From Gongronella butleri (Eukaryota > Mucoromycota > Mucoromycetes > Mucorales > Cunninghamellaceae), in NCBI GenBank assembly GCA_025201375.1, contig JAIWZP010000036.1, positions 1 to 64,000 on the forward strand: DNA of 64,000 nucleotides, given 5' to 3'. The notes under the pieces are model-generated. The model was not told the DNA's origin, did not search any database, and saw only the letters and a program-made list of their open reading frames with translations. Position 1 is the stretch's first letter; the number at the start of each line of letters is the position of its first letter. Positions 27,099-38,461 of this stretch are shown piece after piece. Position numbers and translations under genes: made by a program.

Positions 27099-27468
27099 AG
27101 GTTCTACAGTTTGAAAAGGGGAGAAAACGGGAAAAAGAAAAGAAATGCGACAAAATGGTGGGGGTGGAAAGCTTGCTTTGTGTGATCAGCCGCTCAGGTG
27201 CTGCCCAAATCTTACACCAAATCGCCCTGAAATGGTCAAAAAAAAAAAAAACGCGTATTTTGCAGTGGAAACCAAGGTGGTGTTTTGGCTATTTTATGCG
27301 TTTGCATCTCGAGATACGCTCATTTACACAAGACAATTTGATGACACAAAATGAGAACATGGTTCTATCGCGTTGCTGACACGCGTGGCGCGCGCCAAGG
27401 CCCCTCTCAATTAACAGGCACGCCCAGTTTGATGATCATTTGCCCGTTTTTTATTCTTTTTTTCTCTC
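27099..27468. other. Intergenic, promoter of the CCDC90-family gene
   Basis: 370 bp between two minus-strand genes; an A-run at 27239-27252 and no supported coding region. Confidence 0.5.
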
Positions 27469-28871
27469 TTAATCATGCCTTGTGACAATTGACTGCAGAC
27501 GGAAGGTATCAGAAGAGGTATCGTCATCGTCGTCGGTGGCCACTTGCATATAGGGGTTGTTCGCGTACGGCCGGAATTTCCAACTAAAATTCACAAAAAG
27601 CGTATTCAGCTCGGTGTTTGCCTCGTGTGCCCTCCTGCTTGTATTACTTACCCGACATATGCGTAGAATAAAATGGTCGCGGCCTCATAGACACTTTCAC
27701 CCGCCCAGGTAACGAATTGGAATGGCAGCAAAGCTTGCAAAAGCTGCACAATGATACGCGTCACATACATGTACAAGAGAGTCACCACATAAAACGCTGA
27801 CCACATCTTGTACTTGTTCAGCACGTCCGTTTCTAAAGAGTGGGAAAGAGAAAGAAACTGTGAGCGAGCGCAATTGATGTATGTGATCCGTAATTTTTTT
27901 TTTTTTTTTACCTTTTCCATCAGCAGATGTGCCCGTGCTCAGGTTTTTCCTCGTTTGCAAGATGGTCCAGAGGATGATCGCGCAGGCAATGAGATCAACG
28001 AATGGAAAAAGCATCGACTATATTAATGTGTGAGCGTGACTGTAGCCCCAAACCCGCAATGTCGTCTCTGTTTCCAGTAGCTTACCCAAAAAGACCAATC
28101 TGACGACCCGATTGCGGCCTCGTTGCGGATGGCCACCGCCACGTTCGCCAGGATCTGCAATGGCACAACAATTGAGATCACTGTCTTGTCTTTTGCTGAG
28201 AGAAATGGCTTGATAAACATCCAGCCCGAAGCAAGCAGCACTAAAAAACAAAAGTCAACACTCCATTCGCGTTTCCAGAGACGAATTGGCACACGTACCA
28301 ATGATAAGAATGCTGAGCAACCCGCGAATCCTGTCACAAATGAAAAAGTGTGAGTGATTTGGCGTGTAATCATGGTTTTGCGCGCTGATCTTGTTGATCT
28401 TATCACTGCAATGCGTCACGAACTTACGAAGTGAACACGTAGACGCTGATGCTCCATCCCTCGGACAGTACACCAATATTCATATAATGAAACTTGGCCT
28501 AGGATGGACAAATGAGCGGTAAATACACAAAATGTAACATATGCCTGGCCATTCTCTACTCAATGCAAACACTTTACCGATTGCAATGCCTTGTTGACGA
28601 CAATGATCACGACGAGCAACAGCCTATGCGCAAAACGAGCGTAAAAAAACTCACACACATACAGCATATCTCGTAATTCAATTCCTTACATCAGCCAATG
28701 CGCGCGGAACACTCTGGTGTCCTTGCGGTACACTAGCAGATATGCCCAATAAGCGGCCATGCCAATGTATGCGAGCGACGACAGGCCGTACACCACTGGT
28801 AGAGGCGCGTCGCCCGCCGACAAATGACTGTTGCCCGGATTCACTTCTGTCACCGTCAGCTGCAAGTAAGA

Positions 28872-28909
<38 letters not shown>

Positions 28910-29495
28910 CGCGTCAATGGCGCGTCGCGGTTTTTTTTTTTTTTAATCTTGCACAACGTGGTGTTTACCGTGAATGAGACTAGACTCTGCTTGCAATTGA
29001 CAAAAACGACTTGCCACACGCCTTGTTCGCCCGGTCTGATGGTGATATCAGTGTGCCACGCGGTGTCTGCCTCCTTGAGAGGGAACAACAGCCCCAGATC
29101 ATCATCCAACTCGTCCTGGATAAACCCATTGTCCAGGAAGCAATCCTTGAGTGGTGCCGCGGGGGCCGACCACGCTGTCTCAAACGCGTCCGACGCGCCA
29201 TGGCCCTTGTGCACATAAAACGCCAGCTTCCCGGATGACGTCTGGTTCGTGAGCTATGCAGAAAAAGTCACCATTGTCAGCTCGTTATCGTCAGGTCATA
29301 AGATGCGTTGCTCGCTTTCCCTCTTACCTCGAGATTCTCCATTTGTAAAGATAACGTGCCCCCGGGAAGGAAGCCAAAAGATGCCACACCCACCAGCTGC
29401 CTATCGTCATTTGTCAATACCAGCGGCGCCCGCGCACGCACTATTGTCGCTAAAAAGATCAAGACGCATAAAAACGAAATAAAGAGCCTTCCCAT
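27469..29495 (-). CDS. GPR107/GPR108-like seven-TM protein (lung 7-TM receptor/GOST family)
   Basis: Begins with a signal peptide, MGRLFISFLCVLIFLATIVRA. A luminal beta-rich domain follows, with LTNDDRQLVGVASFGFLPGG, CFLDNGFIQDE and GEQGVWQVVFVNC. Seven hydrophobic segments come next, beginning near PLPVVYGLSSLAYIGMAAYW and including LLLVVIIVVNKAL, VLLASGWMFIKPFL, LILVFPFVD-like and WSAFYVVTLLYMYV. The tail WKFRPYANNPYMQV-acidic-Asp run is typical of the family. GOST proteins (GPR107/108, TMEM87, yeast PTM1) are Golgi/endosomal and act in trafficking. About nine exons; an intron near 28870-28970 holds a poly(A) tract of about 30 nt. Family call is firm; choice between GPR107-like and PTM1-like is not. 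Confidence 0.85.
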
Positions 29496-29983
29496 GGATC
29501 GATCGACAGTGAGTTGATGCTGAAATAAAGAAGAAAGAAAAGGTAGAAAATAAGGGGGTGCAACTGTCCATTTTAAATTGATTTCAGTCTCCGCAAAATG
29601 CTGCGCGCAGTTAAGATATCACATCAAGATCCACAAAACACGTCTATGATATACCGATATCAGCAAGCAAAACACGAGAACCAGCACCAAATTCCTTGTT
29701 GATCGATCTTGTCTGCAGCCCTTTGAAACTTTTTTGCATGTTTGCAATACAGTATGATACTGTAGGCTATCGTTCTCCATTTCAGCGCGTCTTTTTTTCT
29801 TCCCATGATCCCATCATATCATGGCATTGAAAAAAACCAGAAGGACCGCGTCTTCGTGCAGTTGAATCGAAAATATCGTTGTTTTCACAATTTTCAGCAT
29901 CGACTATCAGAAACTTCTTCGTGGATCGCGATGAAACAGGAGGTGCCAACAAGTGCCAACGTGCCATTCGAAAGAGACACACT

Positions 29984-30285
29984 GGAGGTGATCCAAGGCT
30001 CGCTTGGTTGGCTCGCCTTGGTCTTAATTAGATAATGGGTATTCACGCGGGCATGGACATTTGCATAATCTATGGCAGTTTCACCAATAGACTTCATCTA
30101 GAATGTCCGGCAACGTCCAAAAAGATGGAACCTTGAGTTTTTAAAAATGGGAATCCCCGCGGAATGGCCATTGGTAGGCAATTGCCATACAGTAGATTAT
30201 GCAAATGTCCATGCCCGCGTGAATACCCATTATCTAATTACGTAAGACCAAGGCGAGCCAACCAAGCGAGCCTTGGATCACCTCC
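29984..30285. mobile_element. 302-bp foldback/MITE-like element in repeat A
   Basis: Two arms, 29984-30072 and 30193-30285, are reverse complements over about 90 bp, differing by one 4-nt insertion (CGTA, near 30241) in the right arm. Weaker complementarity continues inward (ATGGCA...CCAAT). Ends are GGAGGTGATCC and GGATCACCTCC. The element is flanked by ACT on both sides (29981-29983 and 30286-30288), a probable 3-bp target-site duplication. The uninterrupted site is preserved in family A copy 1 at about 1505-1509. No coding capacity, so any movement would need a transposase in trans. A 3-bp duplication fits PIF/Harbinger or CACTA-type integration, but the termini match neither clearly. Confidence 0.8.
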
Positions 30286-30356
30286 ACTCTCTCGAGGATC
30301 ATTTCTTCGCGATTGTGTGCTCCTCGCCCAATGAACGACATTTGCACACTTGTTTG

Positions 30357-30418
30357 TATGATGATACAGTAATACAGTACGGTACAGTACAGTACCGTAC
30401 AGCACTGTACGTATCATA
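30357..30418. repeat. Palindromic TATGAT...ATCATA insertion in repeat A
   Basis: Starts TATGATGATACAGTA and ends CTGTACGTATCATA, with nested TACAGTAC/GTACTGTA palindromes between. The corresponding point in copy 1 (about 1565) lacks it. Confidence 0.65.
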
Positions 30419-31917
30419 AATTTCGATCAAACATTTGAAAAATGTTCAAGCCCAATTTTCTTGACAACGGAAAGAACGACCCACACCTCCTTTTTTAACG
30501 TGTCGAAAGCAGCTGCTGATTCTCTTTCGAATGAGATCAGTTTCGCCGGTGGATGACCAAAACTGATAGGGAAAATCCACTTTTTCAACAAATTTTTTAA
30601 TTGCGATTTGCCGTACTCGACAACGGTCTTCTATCATACAGTAATCGGCCCCCAAGCAATTTTATTGCAGTTTTATGATACTAGCAAACAGGGGGGGAAA
30701 GCATCTACTGGATGATTTGCAGCGCGCTGTCTTGGGTTTGAACATTTTGCATCAGTCATTTCATCAGGCTGCTGCAGCAGGCAGCCGCGCAGTCCAGACG
30801 TGCACTCAGTGCACAAGAATGAGCAAAATAATGGAAAAAATACAGTACTGTAAAAAAAAGAGTACACCACTGAAAAAATTCCATGCAATTTATGCAACTT
30901 AATTTGGAAGTCTCAACCTTAAATTTTTGCAAAAAAAAATCGCACCAAAGTACGTAGGCACTTTTTTTCAGTCGATCGCCGTTCACGCGTCACTCTTTGA
31001 ACTTTTTTCTTACGTCGAGGCGATCTGCCATTTTGTCTGCCAATAGCAAATTGTCGGAGTTACCTGTTTGGGATGCATTGATCACTCGGAGTTCGAAAAT
31101 CCCCAAATCTGACATTTTCTGGGTTTGAAATGTGTGACCCCTGAATTTTTAAAAAGTGGTCGTAGCGCGTTGGTGTTTTAAGCTTTTTTGTTGCAAATTT
31201 CGCGTTGAATTCAATGCAGCAATTTTTGAGCGAGATCAGCCAAGCAGATGGCGAGATAAATTCAAACAGAGCAAATGTGAGGTTTTTTGGGACTTGTGAG
31301 TCCAAAAAAAATCACGCGGACTCATCCTCGACACAGGCGACAATTCTTGCCGTCGTGACGCGTCTTTCATCCGCGGGCATACAGGTTGTAAAAAAATTTC
31401 TCGAAGCACAGAAAGCCAGCAAAGTCTGAAAAACGCGCCTTTTGGATTTCTCAATGCGAATGTGTATGATATGATACAGTACTTTTTTTGTGTGTTGTAA
31501 AGCACTGTGCACTACTGCAAGCATTGAAGTGACAGCGCGCATCACGTGCTGTCTAGCACGCTACGTATACGGTAAAAATACGGATCAAGCAGCGGAATCT
31601 GTGTAAAAATTGAAAAAAAAAGATAGAAAATCGTGCTTCTGTGCATTTTCTCGGCCGCTACGTACAGTACAGTACTGTATCTGACACCTGAGTCACAAGT
31701 TGTGTTACACGAGTGACAACGAGTGACAAAATCACAGCCAAATTTTAGCCCAGTGACAGCGGCCATTTGTCGGGGTCACAAGAAAATGGCACAATACATA
31801 ATGTATTGTACCATGTCTCGCCTCATTTTTGTCAAGTACACAATGTACGTGACATTTTCTGAGTGACACGGCCCTGAGGTTCCGGACCATGATATTGTAG
31901 TGACCTTTTTTTTTTTT

Positions 31918-32054
31918 GCGCGTTGATGGATGGGTGGGCTCAATGTGGTGATCCCCCCTTTTTTTTTTTTTTTGCGCGTGGATGGATGGGCTCAGTGTGG
32001 TGACCTTTTTTTTTTTTTTTTTTTGCGCGTGGATGGATGGGCTCAATGTGGTGA

Positions 32055-32090
<36 letters not shown>

Positions 32091-32211
32091 GCGTGGATGG
32101 ATGGGCTCAATGTGGTGACCTTTTTTTTTTTTTGCGCGTGGATGGATGGGCTTAATGTGGTGACCTTTTTTTTTTTTTTTTTTGCGCGTGGATGGATGGG
32201 CTCAGTGTGGT

Positions 32212-32242
<31 letters not shown>

Positions 32243-32355
32243 GCGCGTGAATGGATGGGCTCAATGTGGTGACTTTTTTTTTTTTTTTTTTTGCGCGTGG
32301 ATGGATGGGTTCAGTGTGGTGACCTTTTTTTTTTGCACGTGGATGGATGGGTTCA
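31918..32355 (+). repeat. Nine-copy minisatellite with variable poly-T spacers
   Basis: The conserved 32-bp core GCGCGTGGATGGATGGGCTC...GTGGTGACC starts at 31918, 31974, 32025, 32089, 32134, 32184, 32243, 32293 and 32335. A T-run of about 8 to 34 nt separates consecutive cores, so spacing varies from 42 to 64 bp. The cores are nearly identical while the T-runs differ strongly. Reading frames through the array only mirror the repeat. Confidence 0.9.
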
Positions 32356-32492
32356 ATGCAGCATAATGTACGCTAGCATGATGGTACACATGGAAAAAAA
32401 GTGCAAATACCCCTTTCTTTTCTGTTTTCGGCGCGCCTCTGGACGCGTCGTTTTATAAAAAGAATATTTAATATCATTTTTTTTCGTAAAAA

Positions 32493-34724
32493 CTACTCAT
32501 TGGAAGAATTTTTGAGTGCGTACGTCATGAACTTGCTCAATGTCCAATTTTTTTGTTTTCTCTCGTTGTCCAATCTTGCAGCAATGTCATATACCGACAC
32601 ACCATCAGATGCTGCCAGGCGCTCAATTTGGCTGATCACTCGCTGGCGGCGAGAATAGAATTGTCGCTCTGTATACAATAAAATAAAAAAAATATCATAA
32701 ATCAACAATATTCTTGTCACAGAATTCAGCACGTTTTACCTTTATGATCACTCCTCCAAGAGGAACCAAACTCGGCATTCAAACTAACCACGGATGGCTT
32801 GCTTGGCGGAAGTCCATCAAACCATTCCTTCACCAGATCGGCCAAGCTTTGCACATTTCTATCAAGGCGATAGGTAGATGTTGTGGCTGCATGGTCTTGG
32901 CCATTGTTGTTGCTTGGAGCACCTGCATTGGGAACCATTGTTGCGCTGTGAGGATTCACAAAGTACGCGCAGGCTAATTTCAGGTGTTCCAGGTGATTTT
33001 TGACAACACCGACATCTTGCTGAACACTGGCGATCTGAGCAGAATCAGCACTCGTTGTCGCTTGCTGCTGAGATATCATGCTCCTAATAATCGCTTGGTT
33101 GCTGTCGATTTTGTTGCTCAAGTTCTGCAATTGCTCGCTGACCACGGGCAAGGCTCGGCGAACAAGAAGGTCTTGAGGTTCTTCCGCTGTGTTGATGGCA
33201 GAAAGCAATTGTTGCTCAAATGTGATGAATTCAGGGTCGCTGAAAACATCGTGCCAAAACAAGGGATGGTCAGGGTGGTCAACGCGGTGCAGCACGGAAT
33301 CTTGCAGAAACACGCGGCGCATTGTCGCCAGAAGGTTGAGAAACGCTTCCGCGCAAATGGAATATTCTGTTCCATCGAGTTTGCGCGTGACCTTGTTGAG
33401 CCATTCTTCAACTTGCGGAAAGATTTTCTTTTGCAGCGACTCGGGGGGGTCCAAATTTGCTCGGGGCAGCCAGTAAAATCCCTTTTCCGAGGAAAAACCA
33501 TTGATGATGCGAATGGATTTGCGAGGGAGAGCAAGCAGGTAGCACTTTTCCATGCTTCCAGTTTCCCAACGACCGTGGCGGCGCAGGTCTTCTTCCGTCG
33601 CACCATCGATTTCCGCCAATTGGGCACCACTTCCACGGCCAGAATGTGTTTTCTTGGAAATGCGAATGTTCAAGGCCTCAAACACGCGATCCACAGCCCT
33701 AAGCTGCGTTCGATAGGTCATTGCATTTTCCGGGTGGCCATTCTTGAATGCCTTGACATCGAACCAAGTCGCGTTCTTCTCAAAATTTGGAAATTCTTCG
33801 CCTGAGATGTGCCATCGATAAAAAAAGTACTGTGCAAGGGCACCAAACGCACACACACGGTGGTCCTTGTGTCGGATGGCGCCACCGAACTCAACCTTGC
33901 CGAACTTGTTAGTTTTTCCATGGTCGAGACGAACCACCAACGCAGGACATTCGCTGAATCCTTCATCAGGGAAGACCACCTTGCAAAGATCCGCCAAATC
34001 AATGTCGCGCGAGCTTTCGCTTCGCAACAGCATCATATGCTGGAGCAGAAACCAAGCACGATCCCTGAGAGAGATCTCTTTTTTTTGGCCAAACAAGAAC
34101 ATCGAGACTTGCACAAGCTGTTCAGCAGAGTAGCCGTCTTGGGCAGAATGCGCACCACGATCCACATACTCTTCTCGCTTGCGTTTGTGCTCCGCAATGC
34201 GCTTGTTCTTCAACCAGGCTTGCAATGCCGTGCCTCGAATCTTCCCAGGTTCAGCGATTCTGTCAATGACTTGCGTGGAATGCAAATCAATCAGCGCCTT
34301 CACCTCCATTGAATACGATTCGAAGGATAAATCGCAAGGCATGCCATCTTCGCGTTTTTTGTGTTGGTGGCCACGGCGAGACACGACATCCTCCAGATAC
34401 ACCAAGATCTTTTCCTCCGTGACTGCTGGACCATCAACATATTGTCTTTCGGCACAGAATTTCTATACAAAACATTCAATTAGGCCTCAAATACGCTCTT
34501 TTACTGCAATTGTCCTCGCTGCGCAGCTATTCATGGCTTACACTGAATTTCTCTTGTCTTGTTTTATAGCTAGCATGCGTGTTTGCTGGTCTCACTTCTT
34601 GGGTGAAAGTATTCATTGTCTGGCGCACAACTTCTTTGCCACGCTCCGTGTTTCTATCATGAGCAGCAGATGTGCTGCTGCTAGCAATCACACGTGATGC
34701 AGATCGATTTCGTGTAGGGGGCAT
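32493..34724 (-). CDS. Crypton tyrosine recombinase with GCR1_C DNA-binding domain
   Basis: Three exons, 34724-34542, 34462-32740 and 32668-32493, join without stops into 693 aa. The middle part matches the Ndc10_II/Crypton recombinase fold: DHGKTNKFGKVEFGG, then RHKDHRVCAFGALAQYFFYRW. The tyrosine-recombinase residues are all present: Arg in LLRSESSRDIDLADL, His-x-x-Arg in THSGRGSGAQ, Trp in RRHGRW, and the nucleophilic Tyr in EKCYLLALPR. The C-terminus carries a GCR1_C-like domain (LNAEFGSSWRSDHK joined to ERQFYSRRQRVISQIE). This pairing of recombinase and GCR1_C is the hallmark of CryptonF elements, from which yeast Ndc10 and Gcr1 are thought to descend. The gene sits alone in a repeat island. 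It could be an intact transposon or a domesticated DNA-binding protein. Confidence 0.88.
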
Positions 34725-34919
34725 AATAAAGAGGATTTTCTGCAAACAAAAAAAAGGCAAAGGGTGGAATTGATCCCCTTTTTACCCCCTTTTTTATATC
34801 ATCGTTTTAGATCCCCGCAGCAACATGCAGCCAAAAAAGGTATTTGCCATCGGTGACATTCAGTGACAGACAGGCCGGTGACACATTTGTCACTGAGCTT
34901 AAACTTTTGGCACATACCT

Positions 34920-35062
34920 TCACTGTACAGTATGATACCGGCCGATTTTCTTTAGAGACGAGCCACAAAGGGCACCGACCTGTATCATTTATGAAACTGT
35001 ACGTAGACCTGTTCAACATTTTTACAGTATCATCATAGAGTATCATATCATACAGTATCCGT
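34920..35062. repeat. TATGATAC/ATCATA motif cluster
   Basis: Contains TGTACAGTATGATACCGG at 34924 and a dense run of TATCATCATA, TATCATATCATACAGTA at 35027-35058, the same vocabulary as in the other repeat islands. Lies upstream of the Crypton gene. Confidence 0.6.
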
Positions 35063-35350
35063 GCGAGGGTCGGCAGGGAGTCGTGGACGCGAAAGAAGAA
35101 TTTCATTTTTTTTAATTTACACTAACAAATGTACAATAGCCTAATCACAGATTGACAGATATCAATCGAAATACAAGCAGAGGGTGTGCGCGCATGCCGA
35201 GACCAAAAAAAAAAAGGCTCGCAGGCCGCGACAAAAGAGAGAAAGGAAAGAGCTGGAGGGGTAAAGGGCGGTGAATAAAAGGAAGGAGAAGCAAATAATA
35301 AAGGTCGTTGCGACAATAGAATTGCACGTTCGCACCATGCCGTCGTGGGC

Positions 35351-36543
35351 TTAGTGACGAGGTTCAGGCGTGTAGCGCGCGTGGTCGGGCATGGCGAAGC
35401 CGGAACCGCCTTGGTGCGGGTCGTATGGCGCATATGGTGCGCTTGGCTCTGGTGCAGGCGGCTGGTAGTAGGCAGGGTCGTCAAAGGGCGACGCCTCGTA
35501 CTGCTGGTGATGCTGAGGTGGTGGCGGCTGGTGCTGCTGGTGCTGCTGTTGGTACGAATCAAAGGCAGGCGACTGCAAGGGGCGGGCTTGCTCAAAGGAT
35601 TGTGGGCGCATGCCGCCAATGTCATCCTCGTCCATCTCGTATTTTTGACGGTGGTAGTCGTTGCCCGGCTGGTCGTCCAGCTCTTGTGCCTCGAGCGCTT
35701 CCATGCGGTCTTGCCTGTTTTGCTTGATGTTTTGCTGAACTTGCTGTTTTTCGGTCCAGAACACAATGGTCGTACAGATCAAGCAACCCAGCCATGTCAA
35801 ACAGGTGAGCCACGTAAAAGCCGCTCCCGCTCGACCGAGATTGCACTAAAAAAATGTCGGTCCATTATTGCTCCTAAATTGTTTTGATGTTTTTTTTTTC
35901 TTTTTTTGCACCTTACCATGGTTGGGTCGGCGCAATTGGCGCTGTTGTTTGAGTGCACGGTCATGGCAATGCCAGCCGCACCCCACACGATCGTATTGAA
36001 ACCAGCAAAGATCAAATTTGTCCTAAATAAAAAGAAAAAAAAAGGGGGGCGGCGAATGAGCATCGACAAAGGGTAGCGCGTCCCGGACTCTTGCTCCGCC
36101 TCTTTTCTTTTTTATACCTTGGTTTCAGGGCAAACTTGCCCAATCTCTTGAATTTGTTTTGCTTTTCATAAGCCCATGGGAAATAGAGCAAAAGCGGCGG
36201 CGCAGTGAATGTAAACACACAGACAACAATGGTGAAATTGGGTCCTGGCGAGCTACCTCCCTATAATGCCGGTTGAGAACAATGAAAATGAGGGCGTGAG
36301 TCGCGCGTCTTTTCATCTCTTTTTCTCGTTTCCACTCGTTTTTTCTTGGTTTTCCTTCCTAATCCTTTGCATCTCACTTACATAGGCCTTGACCTCGTCG
36401 GCAATAAGGGGCGCAATGACACAGATAGTCATAAAAATGAGGACAATTTGAGCACAGTGGAGACCAAATTTGACTTTTTCCAGCCACGGCAGTCGCTCGG
36501 AGACGTTGACGGGTATATCGACCACGAAGCCCGGTTTCGCCAT
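35351..36543 (-). CDS. MARVEL-like four-TM fungal membrane protein
   Basis: Four exons starting MAKPGFVVDIPVNVSERLPW. Four hydrophobic segments are visible: VKFGLHCAQIVLIFMTICVI, FTIVVCVFTFTAPPLLLYF, NLIFAGFNTIVWGAAGIAM and AAFTWLTCLTWLGCLICTTI. A ~120-residue cytosolic tail follows, rich in Gln, Pro, Tyr and His (QQQHQQHQPPPPQHHQQY). Four helices with a charged first loop and an N-x-C-containing last extracellular loop (NNSANCADPT) fit fungal MARVEL-domain proteins, which sit in plasma-membrane or eisosome-like domains. No enzymatic motif. The tail could bind SH3/WW partners through its Pro-rich segment. Confidence 0.7.
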
Positions 36544-37525
36544 AATAATAAAACAGAGAGGGGGACTTTGACGTGAAGGGAAAAATAAAAAGTGGAGAGA
36601 AAAAAAAGAGAAAGAAAAGCGAGAAAACACAAAGAATGGCGCTCATCTATAAAAAGAATTGTTTTCAGCCTCGCGCAAGCGCATCAACCGCTTCATTTGG
36701 TAAGCCTTTTAGCCACACCGCCGAAATCTTGGCGCATCATCAGGTCCGTGTCTACGCAGCACCCATTTTTATTTTCAAGCCAAGCCAGGTGCGCCGCACC
36801 GCACTCTTTCTTTTCTTTTCTTTTTTTCGTGAGACAGGCACGGATGTGCGCCTGCCCGGGTGCTTGGCACACCCGGTTTGATAAAGAAGCTCCATTGCCG
36901 CACCGTGCATATCATACCAATCCATGTGTGTTACGACACAATTGACGCGGGACGGCGATCCGAAATGATGATAATGAGAAAAAAAAAAAGGCAAAAATAG
37001 AGAAGGTCAGTCAGTCAGACTGGCTGCGTGTGGTGGTGCGCTGCTCGACTGGGATGGATGGCAAGCCAGACTGCCAATAGCTGTGGGATAGCTGCCCCGC
37101 GTGGCACCCACGAGAAAAAATGGAACAAAAAAAAAAAAAAAAGAAAGAGCAATTTAATTTTTTATTTCACGACAAAATGCATTGGATTGTGAAATAATAC
37201 ATTGGGGGTGGGGGAAGCAAGAGTGCGTTGGGCACGTCAAGATGCTGAAAAAAAAAGAAAAGGATGTTGGGGAGGACGAGAAGATGTTGGATGGCGAGTG
37301 AGAAAGGGGAAGTTTTGCCATCCTTTTGAAGCTTTGTCAGGCACGACTTGTCGTTTGGCTCTCCTGGGGATCAAATTCACATGCTTGGTGCGGGTGATTT
37401 CAATGTCAGGTGCGGATATTGATTGGACCTCCGCGGCCGTATAAATGAACAAATGCCGTCCGTCATTTGTTTGGTGCCCTTTTCTCCACACTTTTTCTTT
37501 TTCTTTTCACTCTTTTCGCTCTATT
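36544..37525. other. Divergent promoter region
   Basis: 982 bp between the MARVEL-like gene and PXMP4. Short frames occur but show no splice-consistent coding potential. A-runs at 37123-37142 and a GGGGGTGGGGG block at 37204. Confidence 0.5.
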
Positions 37526-38426
37526 ATGGACGCCTTGACGCAGCTGGCCCTCGATCCCAAATACCACGACATTCTTGCCATTCTCAAGGGCGTTCGCAAT
37601 GGTATTGTGTATGGCGCCAAGGTGCGCTTCCCGCACGCGCTTGTTATGACCTTTTTGTTCAAGTCTGGACCGTAAGTCGTGGAAAAAAAAGATTATGTAA
37701 TGAAAAGGTCGATGTCAAGCTGACACTTGATGCCATTGTCCTCCATTTTTTTCAGGCTGGATGCGAAGATTCGAGGCATTTTCCGAGCGACCAAGCAGCA
37801 CGCGCAAAATCTCGGCACTTTTGCCTTTATCTACAAGTCATTATTGTATATCCAAAAGAAGCTGAATGGCGGCAAGGCTGCCGATTATCATAACTTTGTC
37901 GCGGGCGTCATTGGTGGCTATTATGTGTTTGGCGAGAACAACAATATCAATCAGCAGGTAAAGAAAAAAGGGAAAAAGAACGGCAAGAGGGAAAAGGCGT
38001 ACAAAAAAAAAAGGAGTGCGTGCTTTGTGCGTGCCATTATTGTTGTGCCCAATGGCCTAAACGAGACACTCATGCGTTCCCTTGCCCCCCCTGTAGATTG
38101 TGTTGTATCTCTTTTCGCGCGTGATCATGGCGCTGGTCAAGCTGCCTGTCAAACGTCAAGTGATTGACGCCCCTCAACACACCTATCCTGTCTTTGCCGC
38201 CGTGGTTTGGGGCTTGGTGATGGTAAGAATGAACAAAAGGAGCACTAGAATGTGGAATTGGAAGCGATTGGAAGCGATTGACGCGTTTATCTTTTTCTTT
38301 TCGCAGTGGTTGTTCAACAAGGAAGCTGATACCCTGCAACCATCGTTGCGCGCGTCTATGGTGTACATCTACAAGGATTCGGACAACTGGAATTCGCTAC
38401 GCAACTTGTTTTGGCACAACAAATAG
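37526..38426 (+). CDS. PXMP4: Peroxisomal membrane protein 4 (PMP24) homologue
   Basis: Starts MDALTQLALDPKYHDILAIL. Exons join at 37672/37757, 37957/38096 and 38222/38307 to about 205 aa, the family's usual length. The GVRNGIVYGAKVRFPHALVM segment, LGTFAFIYKSLL, HNFVAGVIGGYYVFGENNNINQQI and LYLFSRVI are the conserved blocks of PXMP4, a member of the Tim17/Tim22/Tim23/PMP24 fold. The protein is an integral peroxisomal membrane protein, with a role linked to lipid handling. Followed by AATAAA and, 310 bp further, EXO1 on the same strand. Confidence 0.93.
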
Positions 38427-38455
38427 AGTTTTTTTTTTCCTTTCTCTAGATACGA

Positions 38456-38461
38456 AATAAA
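38456..38461 (+). terminator. AATAAA poly(A) signal of PXMP4
   Basis: Canonical AATAAA 30 nt downstream of the stop codon. Confidence 0.55.

Larger units (their letters stand above)
29838..31430 (+). repeat. Dispersed repeat family A, copy 2 (interrupted)
   Basis: Same orientation and landmark order as 1372-2765. It is interrupted by a 302-bp foldback element (29984-30285) and by a palindromic TATGATAC cluster (30357-30418), both absent from copy 1. Removing them restores collinearity. No coding capacity. Confidence 0.85.
31751..34869 (-). mobile_element. CryptonF-type DNA transposon, limits tentative
   Basis: The recombinase gene at 32493-34724 is flanked on both sides by GTGACA-rich DNA. 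The 9-mer CAGTGACAG occurs at 31751-31759 and 34861-34869 in the same orientation, and TGTCAC/GTGACA palindromes surround both. Cryptons have no terminal inverted repeats and integrate by tyrosine-recombinase strand exchange at short direct repeats, so these 9-mers are candidate ends. That is an inference. The minisatellite at 31918-32355 would lie inside the element. Confidence 0.35.

Noticed and set aside
31918..32355. CRISPR array interpretation of the regularly spaced cores
   Set aside because: Spacers are only T-runs, the genome is eukaryotic, and no cas genes are present.
31918..32366. Open frames across the minisatellite as a repeat protein
   Set aside because: The residues only mirror the DNA repeat and the frame shifts with each T-run length.
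32984..33805. 273-codon plus-strand open frame inside the Crypton gene
   Set aside because: It is antisense to the recombinase exon, whose motifs are unmistakable.
35122..35766. 214-codon minus-strand frame overlapping the MARVEL-like gene tail
   Set aside because: It is the alternate frame of the Gln/Pro-rich tail of the membrane protein and lacks any domain.
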